Notes: generated by a model not told the origin, from the sequence alone. Positions 20,601 to 29,313 are shown, counted from the first letter of the stretch. The stretch is DNA of 64,000 nt from Fulvia fulva (GCF_020509005.1 NC_063020.1:2790001-2854000); one strand, 5' to 3'. Program-made: numbers and translations.

Positions 20601-22756
20601 TTCTTGATGGTGAACTGGAAGTGTCCATGGGTATCCAGATCGTAGAAGTGGACGAGGTACCTGTCACCGTTGTAGGCGACAGTGAATTCTGCCAAGTCCA
20701 TGGCCATGTGGCCGTATGGGGTCATCACCCTGATGGGCTGAGACCGATTGTGCACCTTGTGAGCTTTGCTAAGCCCACATGCTCTGCAATGTGCAGTGAG
20801 GGGTGCGCTTGGACCATCGTTAATGATCACCCCCTCAACTCTGAGCGGCAACTGCTTGATGCGTTCAGCGCCAATGTGACCAAAGATTTGATGCCACTGG
20901 CGGCCAGAGAGCTTTCGGTGTTTGATGGGGGTCCTGCTGGACGTAGCTGCACCTTGAGTGCCCCCAGTGCTGTTCATGACTGCGAGAACGGTGCGGTCAC
21001 CATCCTCTTGAGCAGTTGGAGATGCTGCGCTGTTGGCAGGTTCATCGCCGATGTTTGCACCCCTGCCAATAGTGCTGATGAAGTGCGCGTTGCGCATCTT
21101 TTCAGTGACCTTCGGCAGTACTAGGCCCTCTTTTGTAGGCCATTGGTAAATGATGGGTGACTTAGGTGGTGTGACCACCTTGAAGAAAGGGATTGTACCA
21201 GTAGGGCGGTGTAGGTCCATCAATTTAGTGTCGTTGTGCCACATTGAATTGCTGCGTCCGTGCCACCAGAGTCCGGCTCTTTCCATGCGTGTGTGAGAGA
21301 TGACGTTCACATGAAAGCCTGGGCAGTAAGCCACATCCAGCAAGGTGAATGAATGGCCCCCAATTGACATATGAACACGCCCTAACGCTGCAATTGGAAA
21401 GGTGGTTGTTCCAGCCTGGATTTCTGAGGTGGTGAGGCGCTCTGCAATGAACTCTACACCCTCCTGGTCATGATGATTGATCACATGAGTGTCTGAACAG
21501 TTATCATACACCCAGCAATCCCTGAAGTTGACGCTCAACTTGCTAATTGAGCTAGAAAGAACAGTAAGGCCAACAAAGCCCTTATCGCTTGGTGATGCCT
21601 TCTTCGCATCAGCAATAGCCTTGTCACGTTCCTGGTCCTTGCGATTGTTGCGATTCAACACGCCAAGCAGACGCTCGCCGTCGTCGCTCAAGCAGTAGTT
21701 GATGAAGTTTTTCCAGTACTTCTTCCACTGCTCTGAGCGCTGATCCTTTGCTGGGCGCTTGTCGGGGTTGATCACATCGCATGAGAACAGGCCCTTGTGA
21801 CAGGTGTCCTTGGGCTCGCCGGTGATGTTCCAGCAGCCGCTTGGCCTGTTGTTGTCCTTGTCTTTGTTCTTGTCGCCGCGGCTGCTGCCACGACCCTTGT
21901 CACCGCGGCTGTTGCCACGGTTGTCACCACGGCTGCTGCCACGGTCACCCTCCTTTTGACCAGCACCTGTGGGTGCTGTTTCATCCTCTGCTTCTGCTGA
22001 GGTTTCTCCGGAGAAGGTTGCGAAGACTGATCGACCGTTGGTTGTTGCTGGTGCGGTGTCGCGTATCCATTCGAGGTAACGCTCAGTAAGCTTTTGTAGT
22101 GACATTTTGTCACGCTTCCACTCGTTGTATAGAGAAGCACCGTAGGCTGGAGCCTGCTTCTGCTGAATAGCAAGTAGGAAGTGTCTACTAAGGTCGTCGT
22201 ACTCGGCGTGGTTGCACTTAAGCATCTTGGTCTGCAAAACTAACCAGTCTGAGCACCAGTCGTCGATTCTGCGTGCGCTAGCCTTCTGAAGCCTAGACAG
22301 CTCAAGCGTGAGCTGCCGCTTACGCAGCATATCGTCTGGACCATACTGATCCTTGAGAGCCTGGTATTTCGCTCTGAGGGTGTTCTGGCCGTGCATTAGC
22401 TCTTGCCCTAGCTCTGTCGTCGTACGGATGAGGTAGGTAATGAGCTTTGATCGCGCAGCAGCAAAGATGTCGTACATCCGTTGCCTTCGGTCTGCGTCTG
22501 TTTGTCGTAGCTTGATGAGATCTCTTGATGTAGCGTCTCCTGCCGTGTACGCTTGTTGGATTTCCTCAAACGTCAAGTGAGTAGGCTCTGTTGGCTCGTT
22601 ACTCAGTTGGTGAGGATCCACATACTTCCAGACATTCAAAGACTCTGCGTAGAGCTCTAGCTGACGGTCAAACTTGTCCCATTGGTCATGGCTCTTCAGA
22701 ACCACGGTACCCTGAGGTAGGGCACCGGTAGTCACCGGCGTCTCGGTAGTGGCCAT
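17603..22756 (-). CDS. Copia-1 Gag-Pol polyprotein (copy 2)
   Basis: An intact 1717-residue frame with the domain order and catalytic residues of copy 1: protease DNCSDTH, integrase D-D-E, RT YVDD, RNase H GASDASYG. Differences noticed from copy 1 include E/K in the linker before the protease, R/H ahead of the integrase zinc region, V/A after the integrase Glu, I/N in the integrase-RT linker and V/G near the C terminus. None touches a catalytic motif. The start is ATG 22756 by the same argument as copy 1. Confidence 0.95.
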   Translation of the reverse strand: MATTETPVTTGALPQGTVVLKSHDQWDKFDRQLELYAESLNVWKYVDPHQLSNEPTEPTHLTFEEIQQAYTAGDATSRDLIKLRQTDADRRQRMYDIFAAARSKLITYLIRTTTELGQELMHGQNTLRAKYQALKDQYGPDDMLRKRQLTLELSRLQKASARRIDDWCSDWLVLQTKMLKCNHAEYDDLSRHFLLAIQQKQAPAYGASLYNEWKRDKMSLQKLTERYLEWIRDTAPATTNGRSVFATFSGETSAEAEDETAPTGAGQKEGDRGSSRGDNRGNSRGDKGRGSSRGDKNKDKDNNRPSGCWNITGEPKDTCHKGLFSCDVINPDKRPAKDQRSEQWKKYWKNFINYCLSDDGERLLGVLNRNNRKDQERDKAIADAKKASPSDKGFVGLTVLSSSISKLSVNFRDCWVYDNCSDTHVINHHDQEGVEFIAERLTTSEIQAGTTTFPIAALGRVHMSIGGHSFTLLDVAYCPGFHVNVISHTRMERAGLWWHGRSNSMWHNDTKLMDLHRPTGTIPFFKVVTPPKSPIIYQWPTKEGLVLPKVTEKMRNAHFISTIGRGANIGDEPANSAASPTAQEDGDRTVLAVMNSTGGTQGAATSSRTPIKHRKLSGRQWHQIFGHIGAERIKQLPLRVEGVIINDGPSAPLTAHCRACGLSKAHKVHNRSQPIRVMTPYGHMAMDLAEFTVAYNGDRYLVHFYDLDTHGHFQFTIKNRDQQSVLACFNSLLSFINFIGRRFVCFYSDNEPAIGKVFRSVINNNKIEWHATAEYAPAQDPAERAGALIITMSRTIRIHARLPEKLWPECTAAAAYILWRSPIQSKGWKTPFELATGRIPNVGHMVVYGSLAYVFIHGPDQPGKSEKLQERALIGYLVGYDSTNIYRVWDPSKDRVMRVKDVLFDETTFYDPSRLTAGYTTPVENIATAEPAEEPEQYYDLYVAHHEQDTAQAEGVEEQAQQPHTQQPRDAHQKLLGQEPHWPQHRESATYNQKDRQIEHVTDHVTQDNTQQSAPNTTDYYDTLQQQIMDALTAEDREEIMGNTDPDREPYPFTFTPPEDALTHNASNTPLFPLEPELYTPEESNYAVTENGKRLRTAYFHHALHQIMVANVIIGQMSGIRPRTRAYRDKSDRSPTRRGNSPLRRVNTTTSMHRDDLPPEPSNYRAAMKHRFSQQWIEAMAKEFAKALATGTFRWATKEEKDQDAQQEEGLQPLLPLKWVYKYKLDEHGMLKSFKARLCARGDLQGTHLDTYAATLPASMFRLCCAMAASFDLEAEQFDVVNAFLNSDLPYTMYLQPPPGIDRPSHGHALKLVKALYGLKESPLLWYNSLTETLASLGLVPLSDSECIYHDNKVMFFFYVDDLVMLYHRKHKAHAANIKQRLLAKYEMHELGDLSWFLGIKVTRDRNKRLLWLSQEDYIEKLAAKFSISTNARKTTVPVDQHLDWTVPEGHQPTSIAILAYQQRIGSLNFAATHTRPDIAFSLSMLSQYLTKPTETHLKLADQCLRYLLETKNLCLVYGASKHITGLHSQPEHLGSNHEFFGASDASYGMNNDRTSSNGWVFMLFGGPVDYKASKQITVTKSSTEAELLGLSQAASELIQWERVFAEIHLQFNQRTHLYCDNTQTIRLVNQQGQKLDTKLRHVDIHHHWLRQRDQRGDIEIKYLSTNDMPADGLTKLLPPQKHKHFVKLLNMAEEGVDPRTSGPSAAASGGNGPTDA

Positions 22757-22895
22757 AACTGCAAAATGGGTTGTAGGCTGGTGAAAGTTCCACGCGGGTT
22801 CACTAGGCCTAGGGGATACTACTGCACTGGTTGTAGCAGTAGTGCTGTGACGATGCAAACTCTGCTTTGGGGCTTCCTTGTCGCAGCGAATGTTA

Positions 22896-22919
22896 GTGAG
22901 CGCTAACCGGGCTCATAAC
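22896..22919 (-). promoter_or_regulatory. Primer-binding site of Copia-1 copy 2 (half-tRNA-Met type)
   Basis: Same anticodon-arm sequence (ctaaccgggctcataac on the plus strand) abutting the 5' LTR at 22920, as in copy 1. Confidence 0.7.
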
Positions 22920-23126
22920 TATCACGTTAGAAGTGTGGGAAGTTATTGTACGGGCTCATATAGGGTGTTTCAAAAGCAGGTTGTGTATTGCATGTGTCTA
23001 TCTAGAATGGACAAGTGTTGCTCTTGAAGAGGCTGTAGGTGACTAATCAGTCACCTGATTCTTAGCGTACGTGGCCTCAAGTTTTGATGATGGGATGTTG
23101 CCCATGTGCACGCTCGGATCGCGACA
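22920..23126 (-). repeat. 5' LTR of Copia-1 copy 2
   Basis: 207 bp with the copy-2-specific T at 23036. It is followed by aatat, the target duplication (23127-23131). Confidence 0.97.
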
Positions 23127-23224
23127 AATATACTATTATAAAAAGTATAGTTACCGGAGTATAGAGCTAGTATATAATCTTATTACTTGTTACGAGGCTA
23201 TAGTACGAGAGTATAGGGGTATAG
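23127..23224 (+). pseudogene. Gypsy A fragment (integrase zinc region)
   Basis: This continues the Gypsy A frame after the Copia-1 copy 2 insertion; the translation resembles the N-terminal integrase region, with likely His-to-Tyr and Cys-to-Tyr RIP changes. It is cut at about 23222 by the LTR of Gypsy B and resumes at 50430. Confidence 0.6.
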
Positions 23225-23381
23225 TATTAATAAAGTCGATAGCTAAAGAGAGAAGTAGGTTCTAAAGTCGAGGCCTATACTTAAGGGCCGAGGTGTTCCG
23301 GGTCGGCTTCGGGCCGAGCGTCACGTGATCTGAGGTCACGTGCCCCTTTGCCAATCCTTTACTTACGGAGCGGCCGTAATA
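23222..23381 (-). repeat. 3' LTR of Gypsy B (approximate ends)
   Basis: It aligns loosely, with indels, to 50287-50429: both have ttaata near one end, a ccgaggt block, a cacgtga palindrome and gccgtaata at the other end. The right end abuts ctaccccccc, a minus-strand polypurine tract. The left flank ggtat (23218-23222) recurs after the other LTR (50430-50434), suggesting the target duplication, but the exact LTR start is uncertain by a few bases. Confidence 0.55.
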
Positions 23382-23437
23382 CTACCCCCCCTTAAAACAC
23401 CTTCGTCTCGAAGCGTATATCCTTAAATCTTCCTTAG
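23382..23437 (-). pseudogene. Gypsy B, polypurine tract and 3' end
   Basis: The polypurine tract (minus strand) and about 45 bp of 3' internal sequence lie here before Copia-3 interrupts it. The next B sequence, at 29050, aligns about 700 bp further into the related family F, so some sequence is missing. Confidence 0.5.
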
Positions 23438-23672
23438 TGTTAAGATGTAGCATCTCAAAGGGAGTCAACAATCAGGAAGTGATCTGGCAGCCTGAGGCAT
23501 CCACGATGACTCAGCTTGTAGGGAGATACCTTCTCTCCCCTTTAGCTTAGATAGACATCCAACACAATCAACATATTGGTTCCTGATATATTGCTGCATG
23601 CTCGTGCTATTAGTCAGTTGAAGATTGATCTCTTACTCCACTCCGCTGCCATCCACCCGTACCTGTTCAACA
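23438..23672 (+). repeat. 5' LTR of Copia-3
   Basis: 235 bp, unmutated. It differs from the 3' LTR at seven positions, all within the last 90 or so bases. Confidence 0.96.
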
Positions 23673-24117
23673 GGTTATGAGCCCGGGTTTGTGCAGGAAT
23701 AAGAGCAACCTATATCAGTACAGGTTACTTGTATCCCTTGCTATCGTAGCAGAAAACATCTAGGAATCAGAAGTCTACCCCGTCTATCCTGTCAAGGAGC
23801 TTAGTTCGATACTAAGTGATAGGTAACCCAGACAAGGAATCTGTGCGGCTTACTCAAAGCCAATACCTTGAAGATACTCTGTAGGCAGAACTGCATCGAG
23901 ATACTATCAAGAAGGACTTCAAGTAAGTCATTTGAAGCTCTGCTAGGAGAGACAGACCTGTGTCCTAGCCCCGAGACCTCACACCGCTCCTTTACTTTAC
24001 TAAGCAGGCCTTGGTATCCACACCTACGAACTTTCCCATTCTACACCAGAAGCCTCAGCAGGATCTGAGCCACCACTTTGGAACATACACACCTTGTTTC
24101 ATTACATCCAATTTATT
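23673..24117 (+). promoter_or_regulatory. Copia-3 leader with half-tRNA-Met primer site
   Basis: Immediately after the LTR comes ggttatgagcccggg (23673-23687), the complement of a tRNA anticodon arm with anticodon CAT, the same priming type as Copia-1. The rest is a leader of about 430 nt with no convincing frame. Confidence 0.7.
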
Positions 24118-25065
24118 ATGGATCCATACCAAGAGAAGACAGAGGAGAAGGGAGGCAAAATCCCAATTCTTGGGAGGGACAATTGGAAGAGATGGTTCAA
24201 CCTTCAGAGATACAAGATGGAGAGCTAATCAGCATTCTTTGCAATTGATGACCTAATGGAAGTGTCTTTTGACAACATCAAGGGCAAGACTCTGAAACTC
24301 CAAGAAGAGGCTACAACCAAAGAGATCCTCAATACGCCAACATGGACAAGGCACAATGCAGTATGCAACTTCAGTATCCTTAGTAGGATCACAGAAGAAG
24401 ATGAATTTGAGCTTAAGGGCTCATGCGAATCTGGAAGAGCTGCTGAGAAGTGGGTGTATCTCTGGAACAAGTATAGCCAGGTGCTACCAACCTATGCACA
24501 TGAGCTCACAAAGCAATTTGTGACCTTTGAGATGAGTGAAGAGTTCACCATCAGATCTGCATGGACACACCTGGTTTCTCTTGGAAAAAGGATTGCTGAT
24601 GTTGACCCAGAGGGTCAGCATTACAGGAAAGCTGATGTGAGGATGACCCAGCTCTTAAGCTCACTGCCACCTGACTACCATGTAGCCAGGGATACTATCA
24701 TGGCTCAGCCAAAGATGGATCATGAAAGGACCTTAAAAATCCTTGAAGCTCAAGAAGCCAGGTTGGATCCCTCTAAGGCTGAGTATGGCATGGCAGCCAC
24801 CTGGGTCAAGCCCTCAGGTCTAGCAAGACCACTCTCCTGCCTTCTCTGTGAGAAGGATCATCTGATCAAGGACTGCCCTAGTTTGCCTGAGGCAAGAAAG
24901 GTCCTTAGATCTCATTCCCAACCACCATCTTCCCAGAATACAACACATGTCAAGAAGAAGAGAACTCCACCACCCACTTCAAGGAGGACACCAAGAGAGA
25001 AGTCCTCTATAGAAGAACTTAAGAAAATGGTGAAGAAACTCAGCTCTGACATGCTGTCACTCTAG
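24118..25065 (+). pseudogene. Copia-3 gag with a nonsense codon
   Basis: The true start is ATG 24118 (MDPYQEKTEEKGG...), in frame with everything downstream. Codon 37 (24226-24228) is TAA, in the context agcTAAtca where CAA would be one CA-to-TA change away. Downstream from 24256 the Gag frame is open to TAG at 25063-25065. Gag has a UBN2/copia-type helical body and a zinc knuckle CLLCEKDHLIKDC (residues 241-253 from 24118), which is C-X2-C-X3-H-X4-C, one residue short of the canonical X4. The terminal TAG (ctcTAGaag) is likewise one CA-to-TA step from CAG, and the frame continues without shift into Pol. Confidence 0.85.
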
Positions 25066-28000
25066 AAGAACCAGGCCCAGTCTTATACCTCTAAAGCAAA
25101 GAAGACTGGAAAAGGTTTCTCCGCCCAAGAGTCACTATGCAGCTCATCCCCAGAGACAATGTCTGATGATGATGAGTATGATGAAGTGGCTCACTCAACT
25201 GCAGAAGTCCAAGGCAAGTTCCCCTCGTCAGAGTGGTTACTTGACTCCTGTGCTTCATCCCATATGACTGACCAAAGCTGCCTCTTTAGATCTATGACTC
25301 CCTTGACCAGGAAGAAATGGATCAAAGTGGGAGGTGGGTTTTTATTGGCCACTCATATTGGGAATGCAGAGATGAGTGGGAGAGCTGGCAGAAAAGTTGT
25401 TTTGGAAGATGTCCTGCTTGTACCCAAGCTAGGAGTGAACCTGGTTTCATGGAACCAGTTTAGCAAGCAGTTTGGTGTGCAACCTCCATCATTTTCTCTT
25501 GTTTCCCCCTCTGGTGAGACTGTTGTCCAGACAAAGCTCCTTGGGGGGGTTCCATTCATTGATGAGATTTCTCCTCTCCTACAAGAACGGGCACATTACT
25601 CATCATGTGCACCACCAATGGAGAATGCCTTTGTGACTGCTCAATCAGAGACCGACCTGAAGCAGTGGGAGCTTTGGCATAGAAGATTTGCACACTTTGG
25701 GAAGAATTTGCTCCAGAATCTTCACAAGGTAACAGACTTGAAAGAAGCCATTCCTATCCCTAAGGATGGCTTTCACCAGTGCAGAGTATGCTCAATAGCA
25801 AAGATGAAGAAGTACAAAGGCAAAGTTACAGAGAGAAGACCTGAAAGACTTGCCCTTGTATCTATTGACATATGTGGCCCACTACCAATCTCAAGACTAG
25901 GATTCAAATACTGGCTTGAGATTGTTGACAACTTCTCTAGGAAGAAGTGGACCTTTCCTCTTAGGAAAAGAGAAGATGCTCCAGTTGCTCTCCAGAACTG
26001 GAAGATCAAAGCAGAGAGGAAATCATCAGCGCAGCTGAAAGCAGTAAGACTTGACAATGCAAAAGAACTTATTGCATTAGTGAAGCAGTGGGAGAAGGAT
26101 TTGGGGATTGGGCTCGAGCCGACTGAGGCATACAACTCTCTACAGAATGGACCAGTTGAGAGGTCAATACAAACCTCAGAGGACTCTATAAGGGCAATGC
26201 TTGAAGAGGCTAAAATGCCGGTTGAATTTTGGCCTGAAGCACTAGAGGCCCAAACTTATATGAGGAACAAACTGCCAAATGGCCCAGATTACGATGGGTT
26301 CAAGGTTTCACCAGATGAGGCTTTTGATGGTATCAAACCGACCATCAACCATTTGAAAGTTTGGGGATGCAAAGCTGTTGTCTATATGGACACAAGATCC
26401 CAACCTCGATGGGCAAGAAGTGACAAGCTAATGAATAGGGGTAAAGAAGCAGTGTTTATTGGGTATGTTGAAAACACAGCTAAAGCCTGGCTCTTTTGGG
26501 AACCAGACATGAGAGCTGTTAAACAACACACACATGCAGACTTCTTTGAGGACCAGCCTGGAGGTGATATGGGTCTCAATGTTCCAACATTGAATCTACC
26601 AAGCAGTGCACCAGCTAGGAAGCCCTTAGGAAGGCCGAGGAAGAACGTATCCTTAGGACAATCTACCTACCATTCAGGCGTCCATCAGAGCCCCCCCGAA
26701 ATAGATCAGCCAATTGAGAGCCCTAAAGTCGCTCAGCCGAGAAAGCTGTTTGTGCAACTTCCCCAGCCTCCGGAGAACGTAGGGGAATTTCAGAAAATCG
26801 ATCAGCCAATTGAGAGAAGCTCCCTAGATCCCCAGGAAATAGACGTTACTAGGTCACAAGTGACGGTCCCTAAATCATCCCTTGGAAAGAGAAAGGCTGA
26901 CTATGATGTTGAGGGCTATGACATGAAGCAGAAAGCCCCAAGATCCATGGTCCCTAAGCCCGAACTAACCACTGAAGTGGGAGAAGCAATGGACCTCTCA
27001 GAGAACCTTGCTGCTTTTCACCAAGCTTTCTTTGCAGCCATGCAATCAGTGGACAGTTCAATACCATGGGATAGCGAATTCCTGGAAGAAGTTGAGGAAA
27101 TGGCCTTTGCAGCAACTGTAGAAGCCATTGCATACAAGCAAGAGGTCCCAATTCCAAAATCCTACAAGGATGCTGTGAATGACAAGAAATGGGGACATCT
27201 TTGGAAGGAAGCAATCCAAAAGGAACTAGATGCTCTACAGAGTAACAACACCTGGGAAAATTCTGTTCCACCAAAAGGAGCAAATCTGGTTACATCAAGA
27301 TGGGTCTTTGATATTAAGAGAAGCATTAGTGGAGCTATTGAAAAGTTCAAGGCTAGACTAGTTGCAAGGGGCTTCTCACAGAAGTTTGGTGTTGACTTTA
27401 TGGAGACATTTGCACCTACAGTAAGACAGGACACCCTTAGGGTGTTTATGGCTATTGTGTGTAAGAAGGATCTTCATCTTCACCAAGTGGATGTGAACAA
27501 TGCATTCACAGAAAGCACCCTCCATGAAGACATCTTCATGTTACTACCACCAAAAGTTGAGCTTCCACCAAACATGGTGTTCAAAATCCTCAAAAGCTTG
27601 TATGAACTTAAGCAAGCAGCTAGAGATTGGAATCAACTCTGTGTGTCAAAGCTCAGAGAGATTGGATTCACACAGTCAGAAGTGGATCCATGCCTACTTA
27701 TCCATAAGAAGAGGGAGATCATAATCCTTATACATGTGGATGACATTCCAATTGCTGCACCAAAGTTGACAGATGTTCTCTGGTTCAAAAGAGAACTTGG
27801 CAAGATCTTCAAGATCAAAGATCTAGGTGAACCTGAAAAGATCCTTGGCATGAGAGTCACAAGGGACAGGAAGAGAGGAATCCTGAAACTTGACCAAGGA
27901 CACTTTGTTAGGGACAGCCTAGCCAAGATGGGAATGAACCATGAGAAGGCAGCACCTACACACTCACCCATGGACAGCTATGAGGCCCTCAAACCTTCAA

Positions 28001-28749
28001 GCCACATAGATGAGAGGTGTGACAAGGCAGAGTACCAGAGTATTAATGGTACTTGGATGTGGCCAGCAACAGTCACAAGGCCAGACATTGCTTTTGCCCT
28101 AGGAAGGATGAGCTCATTTGTGAGTGACCCATCCACCTACCACATGAAGGCTTTGAAGAAGATCACTAGGTACCTAAGATCATACCCTGATCTAGGACTT
28201 CAGTTCTCAAAGTCTGGAAAAGGACACCTTATTGGATACTGTGATTCTGATTATGCAATGGACAAACCAGACAGAGTCTCAATCCTTGGGTATGTCTTCT
28301 TCCTCTGTGGGGCACCAGTTTCTTGGATGAGCAAGAAGCAAAAGTCTGTAGCAACATCCACAATGGGGGCTGAATACATGGCCATGAATGCATGTGCGAA
28401 GCAGTCCCAATTCCTAGCTTCACTGCTAAGGGAAATGGATTGTCCAGAGTTAGTGGGAGACTGTTCCCATCAACCAAGAATCACTGGAAACCAGGAGACT
28501 GTATCAAATTTGAGACCAGTCCAATTAAGAGGTGACAATCAAGCTGCCCTCACCCTAGTGAAAGATGCACATGTTCATGACAAGTCGAAGCACATTGACA
28601 TTGCCTATAACGCTGTTAGGAAACTTTGGTGTAGGAGGCTTATTGCTGTTGAGTACACCCCAACCTCTGAGATGGTTGCAGACGGGTTTACAAAACCAAA
28701 GACTGGTCCACACTTCCAGAGGTTTGTAAGCCAGCTGAACCTGTCATAA
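25066..28749 (+). CDS. Copia-3 Pol: protease, integrase, RT, RNase H
   Basis: Open in the same frame as gag from 25066, with the first ATG at 25159 (1196 residues from there). Numbering from 25159, the protease motif is DSCASSH with Asp29, again Cys in place of the family Gly. Next come the integrase zinc region (LWHRRFAHFG ... CRVCSIAK) and integrase core with SIDICG, RLDNAKE and PVERSIQ supplying D, D, E. RT has the catalytic box HVDD at 859-862 (YVDD is usual), and RNase H has GYCDSDYA, then TSTMGAEY and KHIDIAYN. No internal stop. Without readthrough of the TAG at 25063 it would not be made as a Gag-Pol fusion, so this copy is probably inactive by itself. Confidence 0.9.
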   Translation, partial: KNQAQSYTSKAKKTGKGFSAQESLCSSSPETMSDDDEYDEVAHSTAEVQGKFPSSEWLLDSCASSHMTDQSCLFRSMTPLTRKKWIKVGGGFLLATHIGNAEMSGRAGRKVVLEDVLLVPKLGVNLVSWNQFSKQFGVQPPSFSLVSPSGETVVQTKLLGGVPFIDEISPLLQERAHYSSCAPPMENAFVTAQSETDLKQWELWHRRFAHFGKNLLQNLHKVTDLKEAIPIPKDGFHQCRVCSIAKMKKYKGKVTERRPERLALVSIDICGPLPISRLGFKYWLEIVDNFSRKKWTFPLRKREDAPVALQNWKIKAERKSSAQLKAVRLDNAKELIALVKQWEKDLGIGLEPTEAYNSLQNGPVERSIQTSEDSIRAMLEEAKMPVEFWPEALEAQTYMRNKLPNGPDYDGFKVSPDEAFDGIKPTINHLKVWGCKAVVYMDTRSQPRWARSDKLMNRGKEAVFIGYVENTAKAWLFWEPDMRAVKQHTHADFFEDQPGGDMGLNVPTLNLPSSAPARKPLGRPRKNVSLGQSTYHSGVHQSPPEIDQPIESPKVAQPRKLFVQLPQPPENVGEFQKIDQPIERSSLDPQEIDVTRSQVTVPKSSLGKRKADYDVEGYDMKQKAPRSMVPKPELTTEVGEAMDLSENLAAFHQAFFAAMQSVDSSIPWDSEFLEEVEEMAFAATVEAIAYKQEVPIPKSYKDAVNDKKWGHLWKEAIQKELDALQSNNTWENSVPPKGANLVTSRWVFDIKRSISGAIEKFKARLVARGFSQKFGVDFMETFAPTVRQDTLRVFMAIVCKKDLHLHQVDVNNAFTESTLHEDIFMLLPPKVELPPNMVFKILKSLYELKQAARDWNQLCVSKLREIGFTQSEVDPCLLIHKKREIIILIHVDDIPIAAPKLTDVLWFKRELGKIFKIKDLGEPEKILGMRVTRDRKRGILKLDQGHFVRDSLAKMGMNHEKAAPTHSPMDSYEALKPSSHIDERCDKAEYQSINGTWMWPATVTRPDIAFALGRMSSFVSDPSTYHMKALKKITRYLRSYPDLGLQFSKSGKGHLIGYCDSDYAMDKPDRVSILGYVFFLCGAPVSWMSKKQKSVATSTMGAEYMAMNACAKQSQFLASLLREMDCPELVGDCSHQPRITGNQETVSNLRPVQLRGDNQAALTLVKDAHVHDKSKHIDIAYNAVRKLWCRRLIAVEYTPTSEMVADGFTKPKTGPHFQRFVSQLNLS

Positions 28750-28814
28750 AAAGGTCCAAGTACTATTGACAGGAAGTGAGCAGACTGTAACCTCCCATAC
28801 GAGATGAGTGGGAG
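28750..28814 (+). promoter_or_regulatory. Copia-3 3' untranslated region with polypurine tract
   Basis: The purine run gagtgggag (28806-28814) abuts the 3' LTR and is the expected plus-strand primer. Confidence 0.75.
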
Positions 28815-29049
28815 TGTTAAGATGTAGCATCTCAAAGGGAGTCAACAATCAGGAAGTGATCTGGCAGCCTGAGGCATCCACGATGACTCAGCTTGTAGGG
28901 AGATACCTTCTCTCCCCTTTAGCTTAGATAGACATCCAACACAATCAACATATTGGTTCCTAATATATTGCTACATGCTCGTGCTATTAGTCGGTTAAAG
29001 ATTGATCTCTTACTCCACTCCGCTACTATCCACCCGTACCTGTTTAACA
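28815..29049 (+). repeat. 3' LTR of Copia-3, RIP-marked at its outer end
   Basis: Identical by eye to the 5' LTR for about 145 bp. It then carries four TG-to-TA and two CA-to-TA changes and one A/G difference up to its outer edge, where RIP-degraded Gypsy B begins. Confidence 0.95.
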
Positions 29050-29311
29050 ATTAGTATATTTAGCTTACGATACTTATACTATTGCTATAGAGTCTCGTAG
29101 CTTATACCTAAGGTCTATTATACGTTATACGAATATATTTATAGACTCTACGTCTAATCGCTATTTATATAGAAGTAGTTATATAGAGAGATTGAGTTTA
29201 GTATCTATATAACGTAGGTTCTTACTAATGTTTGCTATAAAAGGACTTACGCTAGTCGTTTCGGAGACGTAGTCGTTTATAGTAAACTCTATAAGTAGGA
29301 GCTAATCTAGC
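29050..29311 (-). pseudogene. Gypsy B pol fragment between Copia-3 and the Fot1-like element
   Basis: It is collinear with Gypsy F at about 2880-3045: for example gtctaatcgctatttatat here against gtctagtcgctatttatgt there, and aatctagcta at the right edge in both. This identifies integrase-region sequence of a related Gypsy. Confidence 0.65.
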
Positions 29312-29313
29312 TA

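Larger units (their letters stand above)
16334..23126 (-). mobile_element. Intact Ty1/Copia retrotransposon Copia-1, copy 2
   Basis: A complete 6793-bp element, minus strand, with 207-bp LTRs at both ends and the duplication AATAT at 16329-16333 and 23127-23131. It is inserted in Gypsy A, which is RIP-ruined on both sides while this element is clean, so it arrived after RIP. It is nearly identical to copy 1, but it has its own LTR variant and a few short indels in the 3' noncoding region. Confidence 0.97.
23438..29049 (+). mobile_element. Ty1/Copia retrotransposon Copia-3, complete but with a broken frame
   Basis: 5612 bp with two 235-bp LTRs (TGTTAAGATG ... AACA), a primer site, gag-pol and a polypurine tract, all in order. 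Flanks are cttag (23433-23437) and attag (29050-29054), a 4-of-5 match. The interior is largely free of RIP, unlike the Gypsy B remains on both sides. The family differs from Copia-1 in LTR, length and sequence. Confidence 0.93.

Noticed and set aside
23071..23265. Open frame across the Copia-1 LTR and Gypsy A
   Set aside because: It is a chance fusion over the insertion junction at 23126; the first part is LTR, the second degraded integrase.
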